Shown here piece by piece: positions 7,490-16,854 of a DNA stretch of 64,000 nt. The stretch's first letter is position 1, and every line of letters starts with the position of its first letter. The notes under the pieces are model-generated. The model was not told the origin of the DNA and did no database searches. It worked only from the letters and a program-made list of their open reading frames with translations. The stretch is from NCBI RefSeq assembly GCF_009663685.2, contig NZ_RCOG02000006.1, forward strand, positions 186,001-250,000. Direction: 5' to 3'. The DNA comes from Cupriavidus sp. U2. GTDB lineage: Bacteria; Pseudomonadota; Gammaproteobacteria; Burkholderiales; Burkholderiaceae. The position numbers and the translations under genes were made by a program.

Positions 7490-8959
7490 TCAGGACTGGA
7501 AGTCCTCGGCATCCACGTCGTAGTTGGCCGGTTCCCAGCGGATCGCCAGCAGGGCCAGCAGGCCGGCCAGCGGCGCCAGGGCGATGACCCAGAACACCTT
7601 GGTGGACAAGGCGGCGGCCAGCACCGGGAACAGGAACAGCGACGCGGTGGAACTGGCGCGCATCAGCGTCTGGTTAAAGCCCACGCCCACGCCACGCAGC
7701 GACGTCGGGTAGCTCAGCGACGCATAGGTCATGGTATGCGCGCCCGGGCCAAAGCCCTGGCCCAGCAGGAACAGCGCGAGGAACGAAATGGCGATGACCA
7801 CTTCCGTGCCCCCGGCAGGTTTGCCCACCAGTGCCAGGCCCACCAGTGCGGCCAGCTGGAACGCGTAGCCGGTGATGGTCAGTTTCCAGGCGCCGGTCCG
7901 CGGCACCAGATGCACACCGATCAGGCCGCCGACGAAGGCAAACAGCAGGTTCAGCGCCAGCGACACCAGGATGGTGGTCAGCATGGTCTGCGCCAGGAAG
8001 CTGGCGATGATCACGGGCAAGCCGAAGGCGACCGCGTTATAGGCGAACGACGATGCAATCGACATGATCGTGGCCAGCACGGTGCGGCGTGCATAGACAC
8101 CCTTGAGCAGCAGGCCGTAGTTGCGCCACGATGCCGGGCGCTTGGGCGGCGCCACCACGGCATCGGGCGCCACCTCGGCGTCAATGCCGTACGATTTCCG
8201 CAGAATCCTGGCGGCGCCTTCCAGGTCGCCCTGGTTGGCGGCCCACACCGGCGATTCGCTCATGTAGCGGCTGCGCACGGCGATGATGATCAGCGCGGGC
8301 ACGGCGCCGAAGCCAAGGATGATGCGCCACAGCAGGCCGCTGTGCGATGCCGGCAGGATCGCGTAGCAGCCCAGCACCAGCAGGTACGAGACGCAGATCG
8401 CCGCATACCAGGTGGGGCACCACATCGCCACCCGCGCGGCCTTGTTGCCGTGTCCCTTGAGCTTGGAGAATTCGGCCAGGAAAGCCATGGCCACCGGCAG
8501 GTCGATACCGACGCCAAGGCCCATCACGAAGCGGGCACCGGCCAGCACGTATTCGTTCGGTGCCAGCGCGCAGGCGATGGCGGCGATCACGAAGCAGAGC
8601 ATGTCGGCCATGAACACACGGTAGCGGCCGATACGGTCGGTGAGATAGCCGCCCAGGAATGCGCCGACAATCGCACCAAACGTGATGGCGGACGCCACCA
8701 TGCCGGTGCCGGCTGGCGTCAGCCCGAATTCCCGGGTGACATCCTTCAGGCCGAAGGCCAGGGCACCGAGGTCATAGGCGTCCAGGAAGATGCCGCCCAG
8801 CGCGATGGCTACCACGATGCGGGCGTTGCTGACGGCGGCGCCGCCATCGTTGACGAGCCGTGCCACATCGGCGGCGGAACGGATAACGGCCCGGGGCGGC
8901 GCGGCCGTCTGGGCGGAAGCCTGGGCGCCGGCGGGCGACAGGGCGAGATCGACTGACAT
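7490..8959 (-). CDS. MFS transporter (sugar/metabolite porter type)
   Basis: Inner-membrane protein of 489 residues with about 12 hydrophobic helices and a central loop. The MFS motif GGYLTDRIGRYRVF follows helix 2, and RFVMGLGVGIDLPVAMAFLA resembles helix 4 of sugar and aromatic-acid porters. The substrate is not identifiable. ATG 8959 is chosen because the region upstream to 9181 is not protein-like; no strong Shine-Dalgarno is seen. It is divergent from an SDR gene, with which it may share a promoter region and pathway. Confidence 0.8.
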   Translation of the reverse strand: MSVDLALSPAGAQASAQTAAPPRAVIRSAADVARLVNDGGAAVSNARIVVAIALGGIFLDAYDLGALAFGLKDVTREFGLTPAGTGMVASAITFGAIVGAFLGGYLTDRIGRYRVFMADMLCFVIAAIACALAPNEYVLAGARFVMGLGVGIDLPVAMAFLAEFSKLKGHGNKAARVAMWCPTWYAAICVSYLLVLGCYAILPASHSGLLWRIILGFGAVPALIIIAVRSRYMSESPVWAANQGDLEGAARILRKSYGIDAEVAPDAVVAPPKRPASWRNYGLLLKGVYARRTVLATIMSIASSFAYNAVAFGLPVIIASFLAQTMLTTILVSLALNLLFAFVGGLIGVHLVPRTGAWKLTITGYAFQLAALVGLALVGKPAGGTEVVIAISFLALFLLGQGFGPGAHTMTYASLSYPTSLRGVGVGFNQTLMRASSTASLFLFPVLAAALSTKVFWVIALAPLAGLLALLAIRWEPANYDVDAEDFQS

Positions 8960-9202
8960 TTGTAGGGGTACGAGGGCGCTGGAAAAGGAAGGCGAGCGCC
9001 TCCCGGCACCCGCCCAGTCAGCGCGAATCGTACGACAACCATCCGGCCGGCCCAAATGCATTGTTGTTATATCTTTAGAACTTCGCTTGCCTTGGCCGGT
9101 GAAATCCTTGGCGGAACGCCCCCGGTGCAGCAGCCTGTGTTGTACGATGACCGCCTGGTCAGGACTTGCACCCCCATCCACTCAGAAACGGAGACTCCGG
9201 GT

Positions 9203-9961
9203 ATGACACAGCAGGCAAAGGTCGCATTGGTCACGGGCGCCGCGCGCGGCATCGGCAAGGCGGTGGCGCAGGCCATGCTGGCCGACGGCTATCAGGTAGT
9301 GCTGGCGGGACGCACCGCCGAAACGCTGGAAGCCCTGGCCGAACAGGCCGCGGCAGCCGGGCAGACGGCGCTGGCCGTGCAGTGCGATGTCAGCAACCCG
9401 GCGTCGGTCGATGCGTTGTACGAGAAAGTGAGCGAACGCTTCGGTCGTCTTGATGTGCTGTTCAACAACGCGGGCGTCAATGCGCCGGCGATCAGCATCG
9501 ACGAGCTGTCTTTCGAACAGTGGAAGGCGGTGCTCGATACCAACCTGACCGGCGCCTTCCTGTGCGCGCGCGGCGCGTTCGCGCTGATGAAGGCGCAGAA
9601 CCCGCGCGGCGGCCGGATCATCAACAACGGGTCGATCTCGGCCCATGCGCCACGTCCGAACACGGTGCCCTATACCGCCACCAAGCACGCCATCACCGGG
9701 CTGACCAAGAGCCTGTCGCTCGATGGCCGTGCCTATGACATTGCCTGCGGCCAGATCGACATCGGCAACGCCGGCACCGACATGGCCAACCGTATGGCGC
9801 GCGGCGTGCCGCAGGCCAATGGCGAGATTCGTCCGGAACCGCTGATGGACGTGGCCCATATTGCCAGTTCGGTGCTGCACATGGCCAACCTGCCGCTCGA
9901 CGCCAACGTGCAATTCATGACCGTGATGGCGACAAAGATGCCGTTCGTCGGGCGCGGCTGA
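9203..9961 (+). CDS. SDR-family NAD(P)-dependent oxidoreductase
   Basis: Classical short-chain dehydrogenase of 252 residues. The cofactor motif TGAARGIG is near residue 12, the structural NNAG near 90, and the catalytic triad is Ser (NNGSIS) with Tyr and Lys (YTATK). The substrate cannot be told. A GGAG about 9 bases before ATG 9203 supports this start. It is divergent from the MFS gene, with an ankyrin gene ending 16 bp downstream on the other strand. Confidence 0.85.
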   Translation: MTQQAKVALVTGAARGIGKAVAQAMLADGYQVVLAGRTAETLEALAEQAAAAGQTALAVQCDVSNPASVDALYEKVSERFGRLDVLFNNAGVNAPAISIDELSFEQWKAVLDTNLTGAFLCARGAFALMKAQNPRGGRIINNGSISAHAPRPNTVPYTATKHAITGLTKSLSLDGRAYDIACGQIDIGNAGTDMANRMARGVPQANGEIRPEPLMDVAHIASSVLHMANLPLDANVQFMTVMATKMPFVGRG

Positions 9962-9976
9962 CCGCAGCTTGCCCGA

Positions 9977-10492
9977 TCAGTGTGCCGGCCGGCCCGTGCG
10001 GCCGGCCATGAACGCGGCGGCGTCGGCCGCCGTCATGCCGCGCGCGTCGCGCGCTTCGGGATTGGCGCCGTGTTGCGTGAGCAGTTCGACGATTTCCGTA
10101 CGCTGGAACATCGCCGCAACCATCAGCGCCGTGCGGCCGTCGGGCGAAGCGCCTTCGACGTCCGCGCCGTGTCCCAGCAGGATTTCAATGATCTCCCGGT
10201 AGCCCTTGTACGCGGCACCGGCAATCGGCGTCTGTCCCATCGCATTGCGCGTATCCGGCGACGCGCCGGCGGCCAGCAGCGTGCGCAGCGCATCGGCATG
10301 ACCGTGATAGGCGGCCAGCATCACCAGGCTGTCGCCTTTTTCGTTGCGCAGGTTCGGCGGCATGCCGCGTTCGATCAGCGCCGCCAGCGCGGCCGCCTCG
10401 CCATTGCGTGCCAGGTCGAACACCTGGCCCAGCGCAGCGATCATGCGGGCTTCTTCATCGGCGGTCATGGTGGGGGCTTGGGTCGGATCCAT
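9977..10492 (-). CDS. ankyrin-repeat protein next to catalase
   Basis: Protein of 171 residues with three to four ankyrin repeats, each showing the G.T.L..AA pattern (GDSLVMLAAYHGHADALRTL; GQTPIAGAAYKGYREIIEIL; GRTALMVAAMFQRTEIVELL). No signal peptide is visible. It lies 101 bp downstream of the catalase gene on the same strand. In Pseudomonas aeruginosa an ankyrin protein (AnkB) encoded beside the catalase KatB supports catalase activity and peroxide resistance, and that is the likely role by context. The upstream 60 codons to 10672 are not protein-like. Confidence 0.8.
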   Translation of the reverse strand: MDPTQAPTMTADEEARMIAALGQVFDLARNGEAAALAALIERGMPPNLRNEKGDSLVMLAAYHGHADALRTLLAAGASPDTRNAMGQTPIAGAAYKGYREIIEILLGHGADVEGASPDGRTALMVAAMFQRTEIVELLTQHGANPEARDARGMTAADAAAFMAGRTGRPAH

Positions 10493-10523
10493 CTGTTGCC
10501 TCGTCTTGCTTTCGTCATGAGGG

Positions 10524-10574
10524 CGGGACGCGCCCGCCCTCTGCCCCGGGCCCTCTCCCGCTGGCGGGAGAGGC
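10524..10574 (-). repeat. palindromic intergenic repeat, copy A
   Basis: CCTCTCCCGC (10552-10561) and GCGGGAGAGG (10564-10573) form a near-perfect hairpin, with a GC-rich flank containing AGAGGGCGGGCG on the minus strand. The same roughly 48-bp unit occurs at 43560-43603 in the opposite orientation. It lies between the catalase and ankyrin genes. Confidence 0.6.
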
Positions 10575-10593
10575 AAACACCGGGGGGCCTGGC

Positions 10594-12048
10594 TTACGTC
10601 GATGACTTCGCTTCGATCTTCTCGATCGCCGCCGCGACACCGGCACCGTAGGCCGGATCGGCCTGCGTGCAATGCAGGATATGGCGCTGCTGCACCGGCT
10701 TGGACACGCCCTGGATGGCGCGGGCGGTATTGTCGAACAGCGCCTGCTGCTGCGCCGGCGACATCAGGCGGAACAGGTCGCCCGCCTGCGAGAAGTAGTC
10801 GTCGTCCACGCGGTGATTCCAGTGGTCGGCGGCGCCTTCCACCGACAGCGGCGGCTCACGGAAGTCGGGCTGCTCGGTCCACTCGCCACGGGTGTTCGGC
10901 TCGTAGGCAATGGTGCCGCCCGCGTTGCCGTCGGTGCGGCCACGGCCGTCGCGGTGATAGCTGTTGACGTACCGCGCTGCCTTCGGCGAGTTCACCGGAA
11001 TCAGGTGGTGGTTCACGCCCAGGCGGTAACGCTCGGCATCGCCGTACGAGAACAGGCGGCCATGCAGCATCTTGTCCGGCGAGAAGCCGATGCCCGGGAC
11101 GATCGTCGACGGCGCGAACGCGGCCTGTTCCACCTCGGCGAAATGGTTCTCCGGATTGCGGTTCAGCTCCAGCACGCCCACTTCGATCAGCGGATAGTCC
11201 TTCTTCGACCAAATCTTGGTCAGGTCGAACGGGTTGTGGCGATACTTGCTGGCGTCGGCCTCGGGCATGATCTGCACGAACAGCTTCCAGCGCGGAAAGT
11301 CGCCGCGCTCGATGGCTTCGTACAGATCGCGCTGATGGTATTCGCGGTCGCGGCCGGTGACCTCTGCGGCTTCGGCGTCGGTCAGGTTCTGGATGCCCTG
11401 CTGGGTCACGAAGTGGAACTTCACCCAGTGGCGCTGCATGTCCTTGCTGATAAAGCTGTACGCATGGCTGCCAAAGCCGTGCATATGGCGCCAGCTACGC
11501 GGAATGCCCCGGTCGCTCATGGTGATGGTGACCTGGTGGAACGACTCGGGCAGGCTGGTCCAGAAATCCCAGTTGTTCTCGGCGCTACGCATGCCCGTGC
11601 GCGGATCGCGCTTCACGGCGTGGTTCAGGTCGGGGAACTTGAGCGGATCGCGCAGGAAGAAGACCGGCGTGTTGTTGCCCACCAGATCCCAGTTGCCTTC
11701 CTCGGTATAGAACTTGATGGCGAAGCCGCGAATGTCGCGCTCGGCATCGGCTGCGCCGCGCTCGCCGGCCACCGACGAGAAACGCATGAAGAGTTCGGTC
11801 TTCTTGCCGATCTCCGAAAACAGGTTGGCGCGTGTGTACTGGGTGATGTCGTGCGTGACGGTGAACGTGCCGTAGGCACCCGAGCCCTTGGCGTGCATGC
11901 GACGCTCGGGGATGACTTCGCGGTCGAAGTGGGCGAGCTTTTCCAGGAACCAGACATCCTGGAGCAGGGCCGGTCCGCGCGGGCCGGCCGTCTGGATGTT
12001 GTTGTTGTCGACGACGGGCGCGCCGAAAGCGGTCGTGAGCTTATTCAT
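10594..12048 (-). CDS. katA: monofunctional heme catalase
   Basis: Small-subunit catalase of 484 residues that dismutates H2O2. The active-site segment around [20 protein letters not shown] holds the catalytic His. The proximal heme Tyr lies in [14 protein letters not shown]. Length and layout fit clade-3, NADPH-binding, tetrameric KatA enzymes. No export signal is seen. ATG 12048 is chosen; the 46 codons upstream are not protein-like. The ankyrin gene follows on the same strand. Peroxide control by OxyR is expected from family knowledge, and an inverted repeat lies upstream. Confidence 0.93.
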   Translation of the reverse strand: MNKLTTAFGAPVVDNNNIQTAGPRGPALLQDVWFLEKLAHFDREVIPERRMHAKGSGAYGTFTVTHDITQYTRANLFSEIGKKTELFMRFSSVAGERGAADAERDIRGFAIKFYTEEGNWDLVGNNTPVFFLRDPLKFPDLNHAVKRDPRTGMRSAENNWDFWTSLPESFHQVTITMSDRGIPRSWRHMHGFGSHAYSFISKDMQRHWVKFHFVTQQGIQNLTDAEAAEVTGRDREYHQRDLYEAIERGDFPRWKLFVQIMPEADASKYRHNPFDLTKIWSKKDYPLIEVGVLELNRNPENHFAEVEQAAFAPSTIVPGIGFSPDKMLHGRLFSYGDAERYRLGVNHHLIPVNSPKAARYVNSYHRDGRGRTDGNAGGTIAYEPNTRGEWTEQPDFREPPLSVEGAADHWNHRVDDDYFSQAGDLFRLMSPAQQQALFDNTARAIQGVSKPVQQRHILHCTQADPAYGAGVAAAIEKIEAKSST

Positions 12049-12158
12049 GGGATTCCTTGATGCAGACGGCCGGGCCTCGTGGGCCTGGCCTGGACGTTTG
12101 TGGGTCTGACTAGCAGGCTGACACCGATGGCGCGAAGCACCGGCGGAAGTCGATTTAA

Positions 12159-12212
12159 CTATCGCAGATGGACTACGACAAGTCATATCGTATTGATCAA
12201 TGACTGCGATAG
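12159..12212. promoter_or_regulatory. inverted repeat upstream of katA
   Basis: CTATCGCAG (12159-12167) and its exact reverse complement CTGCGATAG (12204-12212) lie 111-164 bp upstream of the catalase start. CTAT/ATAG half-sites resemble OxyR elements, but the canonical ATAG-N7-CTAT spacing is not met. The rest of the 338-bp gap 12049-12386 shows no other clear structure. Confidence 0.4.
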
Positions 12213-12386
12213 GCCATCAGACTTTTGGGTTACTGAATTAAGAGTTTTGCTATGGACGGCATGCTTGTGTTCAAGCACGGCCCGCCCTTTTGACACAAAT
12301 TTGATATTGCCGAGTTGGATATTTTCAGTAACTGGACAGCGAAATCCTTAGGCTGAAGGCGTAATGAGACAGTCAGGGAGCTTGCC

Positions 12387-12560
12387 ATGACGATGTGGAT
12401 GGCCTGTCGGATCGGAATCGCGGTGATCGCCCTGGTGGCGTTGGCCGCGCTGTTCGCATGCCAGTATCGGCTGTCGTCCCGCGTATCGCGCAGATGGCCA
12501 GCGCGCCGCAGCCGCCAGGACGATGCCCTTCAGTCGTCGGACGTGGCGAACTGGAACTGA
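12387..12560 (+). CDS. small single-pass membrane protein
   Basis: A 57-codon ORF with AGGGAG 7 bases before ATG 12387. Residues about 6-25 are a strong hydrophobic helix (CRIGIAVIALVALAALFAC), followed by an Arg-rich cytoplasmic-type tail. The function is unknown. Its 3' end overlaps the convergent GGDEF gene by 31 bp. The good ribosome site and the coherent helix argue for a real gene, but homologues would have to confirm it. Confidence 0.5.
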   Translation: MTMWMACRIGIAVIALVALAALFACQYRLSSRVSRRWPARRSRQDDALQSSDVANWN

Positions 12561-13702
12561 CCCTTGCCCTGGGCCTTGGCCCGGTACAGCGCACGGTCGG
12601 CCAGGTGCAGGATGTCGTCGGCGGTCAGGCCCTCGGGACGAACGTGGGCAATGCCGATGCTGACGCCGAGCCGGGCCTGGTGGCCCGTGGAAAGCAGATA
12701 GGGCGCGCTCACTTCGCGCAGCAGGTCCTGCGCCAGCGCCTGCACGCTCTGCGTGCTTTCGTTGCGTAGCACGATGACGAATTCGTCGCCGCCAATGCGG
12801 TAGACCAGGCCCCGGCCCGGCACCGCGCCACGCAGGCGCTCGCCGACCCGCACCAGCAATTCGTCGCCGCTGCCGTGGCCGAGCGAGTCATTGACCGGCT
12901 TGAAGCCGTCCAGATCCATATAGAGCAGGGTCAGGTATCGGCCCGCCGCCATGCGATGCGCGCTGGCCTCGCGGATTTCGGCAAGCAGGCTGGACCGGTT
13001 CAACAGGCCGGTCAGGGAATCGTGGCGGGCCCGGTGGGCGTTTTCGCGCTCGGACCGCATGGTGGCCACCACCATCGCATTCATGCGAAACGATGCGCTG
13101 GTCATGCTGATGACATAGACCGGCAGTTGCAGCAGGGTCAGCAGGAACAGCGGTTCGTGGGCCACCAGCGCGCCCGCGCAGATCGGGCCCAGGCTCAGCA
13201 GGATCATCAGGGCGGTCATGCGCGGCGTGCCGTAGTTGCGGAAGCAGATGCCGCCACACATGGCCGCCGCCGACAGGCATGCCATGGCCGCGCTGAGCCA
13301 GTCGCCGCTGACGACGCTCAGGTACGCGCCCAGGCCGACGCTGGCGGCCCAGGCCAGCGTCAGGAACATGTGCCAGTCGGTAGGGGTGGGGCGCCCCGCG
13401 CGCGAGGCGCGGCGGGCCAGCAACAGCACGGTCACGCGCGACAGGCAGATGGCGATTTCAAGCCCGAGCCAGACCAGGAATTCGGGGCGGCGCAGATGGA
13501 GCGTGATGACCGTGGCCACCATTAGCGTATTGAGGATGCCGCCGAAAAAGATCGACAGCGTGCCAAAGAGGCTGCCGACCAGTGCGTCGCGGATCTCGGC
13601 TGGCACGTCCCGGCCCGGCTCCGCCAGCCAGCGCGTGAATCCCCAGCGCGGCGCGCTGTAGACCTGGCCCGGCAGGAACATTGGGGAATAGCGTTGGGTC
13701 AT
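12530..13702 (-). CDS. membrane-bound GGDEF diguanylate cyclase
   Basis: Protein of 390 residues. The N-terminal half (about 40-205) has five to six transmembrane helices without a recognised named sensor domain. A GGDEF domain follows (about 225-385; HDSLTGLLNRSSL, MDLDGFKPVNDSLGHGSGDE, YRIGGDEFVIVL). The active-site motif is intact, so it should make c-di-GMP from two GTP. I see no RxxD inhibitory site just upstream of GGDEF. The signal is unknown. Confidence 0.85.
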   Translation of the reverse strand: MTQRYSPMFLPGQVYSAPRWGFTRWLAEPGRDVPAEIRDALVGSLFGTLSIFFGGILNTLMVATVITLHLRRPEFLVWLGLEIAICLSRVTVLLLARRASRAGRPTPTDWHMFLTLAWAASVGLGAYLSVVSGDWLSAAMACLSAAAMCGGICFRNYGTPRMTALMILLSLGPICAGALVAHEPLFLLTLLQLPVYVISMTSASFRMNAMVVATMRSERENAHRARHDSLTGLLNRSSLLAEIREASAHRMAAGRYLTLLYMDLDGFKPVNDSLGHGSGDELLVRVGERLRGAVPGRGLVYRIGGDEFVIVLRNESTQSVQALAQDLLREVSAPYLLSTGHQARLGVSIGIAHVRPEGLTADDILHLADRALYRAKAQGKGQFQFATSDD

Positions 13703-13953
13703 TGCCCGACCATTCTGCCAGACCGACGTTACGCCGCATGCACCTGGCAGGGGGTACTTGAGCGGGGTTGTGCGTCCGCGCGGGGCTCGGCCGAAGCATG
13801 CGAAGTCCCATGTTGCACCGCAATGTGACGGTGTCGCTGTATACGCGAAAAGTGTCTCATGCAGCGCTTATTCGCCACCCCTTGGCAGGTTTACCGTGCC
13901 TTTTCGAACCGCGCTTATATCCTTACAGGGAAAACAACGTGCAGGAGACAACG

Positions 13954-14265
13954 ATGCAAGCGAGGTTTGCGCGCGGCATTGCGCAGACGCCACTGACCGT
14001 GGCGGCCCGGGAATATCCGCTGGCGGAGGAGGCCGCCATGCCCGAGGTCGGCGATCTGGTGACCGTCTTTAGCCAGGACCTGGAGACCGAGTTCAATGTC
14101 CGCCTGAACGCCGTGGCGGGGCCCGACCTCTGGTACGGCGTGATCTATGCCATCAATCGCGGCGCCGAAATGCTGGTGGTGGCCGAGGGGCTGGAACTGG
14201 ACGATGTAGTCAGCGTGCGGCGCCAGGAAATCGCGTCGGTCATCCGGGCGGATCATCCGCATTGA
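13954..14265 (+). CDS. hypothetical protein, 103 aa
   Basis: Acidic small protein without signal peptide or membrane segment; I recognise no family. The first 30 residues (MQARFARGIAQTPLTVAARE) look flexible, and the rest is a compact mixed alpha/beta pattern. A GCAGGAG ribosome site 8 bases before ATG 13954 fixes the start and excludes an upstream in-frame extension to 13768. The gene stands alone between a cyclase and a hydrolase. Confidence 0.65.
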   Translation: MQARFARGIAQTPLTVAAREYPLAEEAAMPEVGDLVTVFSQDLETEFNVRLNAVAGPDLWYGVIYAINRGAEMLVVAEGLELDDVVSVRRQEIASVIRADHPH

Positions 14266-14403
14266 GGGTCGCCACGGGGGCTGCCCGGTGCGGCCCACCG
14301 GCGCCGGACGTTGCCGGCCAGGTCTGGCCCCGGGTATGCTGCGCCTGCACAAGCGTCCGCTTGCATCGCGGGCATGCCCACATCCAGCCTGTCACCGTCT
14401 TTC

Positions 14404-15069
14404 ATGTCATCGTCATTCACGACCGCCGCCTCTTCCCGCCTGTTCATCGCCGGCCCCGCCGGGCAACTTGAAGTCCTGGCCGATACCCCCGACGGCGCGC
14501 CACGGGGGATCGCCGTGGTCGCGCATCCGCACCCCAGCCAGGGTGGAACCGCCGAGCACAAGATCCCGCAATTGCTGGCCCGCGTGCTGCAGGCGCATGG
14601 CTTTCTGACGCTGCGGCCGAACTACCGTGGGGTGGGGCAAAGCGAGGGCCAGTACGACGATGGCAATGGCGAGACCGACGATGTGCTGGCCGTGATCCGC
14701 CACTTGCGGGCCGAACATCCGGACCTGCCGCTCGCGCTGGCCGGTTTCTCGTTCGGCGGCTTTATCCAGGCCCGCGCCGCCGCACAGCTGGCGGCGGACG
14801 GCGAGCCGGTTGCCCACCTGATCCTGACCGGCATGCCGGCGGGCGCGCTGTCTGAAACGCTGTCCTATGACACGCCGGCCGTGGCGGCCCACGCACTGAT
14901 CGTGCACGGCGAGCGCGACGAGCGCGTGCCGCTGGCCAATGTCTTCAACTGGGCGCGGCCTCAGGAATTGCCGGTGGTGGTACTGCCCGGGGCCGGCCAT
15001 TTCTTTACCGGCAAGCTGCCGGGGCTGCGCCAGGTGGTGGACGAATACCTGAGCCGGCCGCAAGCCTGA
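14404..15069 (+). CDS. alpha/beta hydrolase
   Basis: Cytoplasmic serine hydrolase fold of about 221 residues. HPHPSQGG is the oxyanion-side loop, GFSFGG is the nucleophile elbow with the catalytic Ser, HGERDERVP holds the likely Asp, and GAGHFF the catalytic His. This matches the COG2945 type (small dienelactone-hydrolase-like esterases). The substrate is unknown. The start is uncertain: ATG 14404 or ATG 14374, neither with a convincing ribosome site. Confidence 0.75.
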   Translation: MSSSFTTAASSRLFIAGPAGQLEVLADTPDGAPRGIAVVAHPHPSQGGTAEHKIPQLLARVLQAHGFLTLRPNYRGVGQSEGQYDDGNGETDDVLAVIRHLRAEHPDLPLALAGFSFGGFIQARAAAQLAADGEPVAHLILTGMPAGALSETLSYDTPAVAAHALIVHGERDERVPLANVFNWARPQELPVVVLPGAGHFFTGKLPGLRQVVDEYLSRPQA

Positions 15070-15088
15070 CGGCCACGGCCGGCGGGGG

Positions 15089-16009
15089 TCAGAACTGGTA
15101 ATTGATCGAAATATCGCCAGTCCAGCTGGTGGAGCGCGACGTCACCGGGCTGTTGCGGGCATCGCCCACCAGCGCGGACACGCCCACGTCGGCCGTGGTG
15201 AACCAGTGCTTGCTGAAGAACCACATGGCCGAGATGCCGCCGCCGTAGGACTTGATGCCCGCGCCGGCGTGGTGCTGCGGCAGGCCCGATCGCGCCGACT
15301 GCTCTGCCGTGACGCCGTACCAGCGGCTCATGTAGGCGGAGTCGGCAAAGGTCATGGTGGGGCCCGCGAACCAGAAGAAGTTCTCGTTGCTGCCCGGCAG
15401 CGGCATGTAGGCGCCGATGTCACCGATCACGCCGTTCGCGCCGCCGAACTGGCGCCGCACATTGGCGCGGATCACCAGCGGGAATTCCTTCGATACCACG
15501 TATTCGGCAAACAGCTTTGTCTCCGCCGCCATGCCGATATTGCCCAGCCCGCCGAGATGGTCGTGGTCGTGCTTCTCGCGGCGCCCGAAATCGTAGGTCA
15601 AGGCGATGCCGGCGCGCAGGTTGTTGGTGTGGATGATGTTCCAGCCCAGGCCTTCGCCGGTGGACAGGAATGCCAGGTCGCGGTAGCGGATGTCGATGAC
15701 CGGGCCGGCCAGCACGAAGTAGTTGGTGGTGCCCTCGTAATACGGCCGGACGCTGGCGGCGGCGCCGACGCGCACTTCCCATTTCTCGGGCTCGCCCTCG
15801 AACAGTTTTTCCAGCGGCACCCCCACGGAATACTGCCATTCGGCCAGCGGCGCCGGGGTCTGGGCCTGGGCGCGGGGCATCCACAGCAGGGCCAGGACGA
15901 TGAGCAGCGCAAGGATCGGCCAATGGCGCAAGGGGTGGCGGACAGCCATGGACGGCAGGGTGGGAAACGGGACGCGCCACGACGGCTGGCTATCCGGGAT
16001 GATCGACAC
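15089..16009 (-). CDS. MipA/OmpV-family outer-membrane protein
   Basis: Protein of 306 residues with an N-terminal signal peptide (hydrophobic core about 28-43, cut after QAQA) and a predicted beta-barrel ending in the outer-membrane signature ISINYQF. It matches MipA/OmpV proteins: PYYEGTTNYFVLAGPVIDIR, GLGWNIIHTNN and ARSGLPQHHAGAGIKS. Family members act as scaffolds for murein hydrolases or as small porins. The start is GTG 16009, supported by GGAG on the coding strand; Met at 15949 is an alternative. Confidence 0.85.
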   Translation of the reverse strand: MSIIPDSQPSWRVPFPTLPSMAVRHPLRHWPILALLIVLALLWMPRAQAQTPAPLAEWQYSVGVPLEKLFEGEPEKWEVRVGAAASVRPYYEGTTNYFVLAGPVIDIRYRDLAFLSTGEGLGWNIIHTNNLRAGIALTYDFGRREKHDHDHLGGLGNIGMAAETKLFAEYVVSKEFPLVIRANVRRQFGGANGVIGDIGAYMPLPGSNENFFWFAGPTMTFADSAYMSRWYGVTAEQSARSGLPQHHAGAGIKSYGGGISAMWFFSKHWFTTADVGVSALVGDARNSPVTSRSTSWTGDISINYQF

Positions 16010-16154
16010 TTGATTCTCCGGTCTTCTTGTTACCCCAGGGCCGGGGCGGAATCGACATCTAACGGGACAACGGGCCGTCTGGATGACGGCAACTTATCTT
16101 TTCACCGGACACTGCCGCCGGTAACTTCCCGCAATCCCACAACCGTGTAGGAAG

Positions 16155-16172
16155 GACGCCGATTTCGGCGTC
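16155..16172. repeat. 18-bp perfect palindrome
   Basis: GACGCCGA-TT-TCGGCGTC, between the end of the channel gene (16214) and the start of the mipA-like gene (16009), both on the minus strand. It could be a terminator hairpin for the channel gene or an operator for the porin gene. No T-run follows on either strand. Confidence 0.45.
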
Positions 16173-16213
16173 AGCCGATGGCGCCTACCATGCAGCAGGG
16201 GCAATGCGCGCGC

Positions 16214-16684
16214 CTAGTCGTTGACGTCCAGCTCGTCGCCGCGCCAGTCGCGTCGCATGATCAGAAACGTGAACGAAGTCGACCATCCGATCAGAATCAG
16301 GCCCACCAGCGGTTGCACCGAAGCCAGCAGCCGCAAGGGCCCAACCGGGAAGATATCTCCAATACTCTGTGTCGTGAAAGTTTCCAGCGAGAAATAGATA
16401 TAGGCGATGGCACCATGTTGGCGCATGCCGGTCAATTTGCCGATGTGCAGCACGTCGGTGCCGAGCCAGTAGCCGGCGCTGAACACCATGGCCTCGATGC
16501 AATGCGTCATGATGATCAGCACGATCACCGCGCCGATATTGAGCTTGCCGCTGAGCCGTTTCGGATGGAATTCCGAGATCAGCCGCAGCGCCTCGTAGTG
16601 GATGCCCACGCTGAGCACGGTCAGGGCGCCGGTGAGCGCGATGGCAATCAGGTACTGGAGTGGCGTGTCATCCATGGCCGACAT
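16214..16684 (-). CDS. two-helix ion-channel protein with atypical pore
   Basis: Inner-membrane protein of 156 residues. Hydrophobic helices lie at about 10-27, 48-72 and 122-142. A pore-loop-like segment TFTTQSIGDIFPVGPLR sits just before the last helix, where potassium channels have TTVGYGD..P. The filter reads S-I-G-D in place of V-G-Y-G-D, so the Ion_trans_2 family is likely but K+ selectivity is doubtful. The start may be ATG 16684 or 16675. Confidence 0.65.
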   Translation of the reverse strand: MSAMDDTPLQYLIAIALTGALTVLSVGIHYEALRLISEFHPKRLSGKLNIGAVIVLIIMTHCIEAMVFSAGYWLGTDVLHIGKLTGMRQHGAIAYIYFSLETFTTQSIGDIFPVGPLRLLASVQPLVGLILIGWSTSFTFLIMRRDWRGDELDVND

Positions 16685-16854
16685 GGCGCGTGAGAGAAGG
16701 CCAGACTATACGGCGGCTCGCCCCGTGTAAATGGATCGGCGGCGATGCCGGGCGCAGGCGAACGGATACAAGGCGGGTTTCCGGCTGCCAGATGCGCCGG
16801 AGAAGTTCGGGGTGGCTGGCGGGCACGGACCGGTGGGAACGGGGGGGAACTGGA

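Noticed and set aside
16660..16854. N-terminal extension of the hybrid kinase
   Set aside because: Overlaps the divergent channel gene and is not protein-like; G-rich ribosome site and PAS domain fit ATG 16855.
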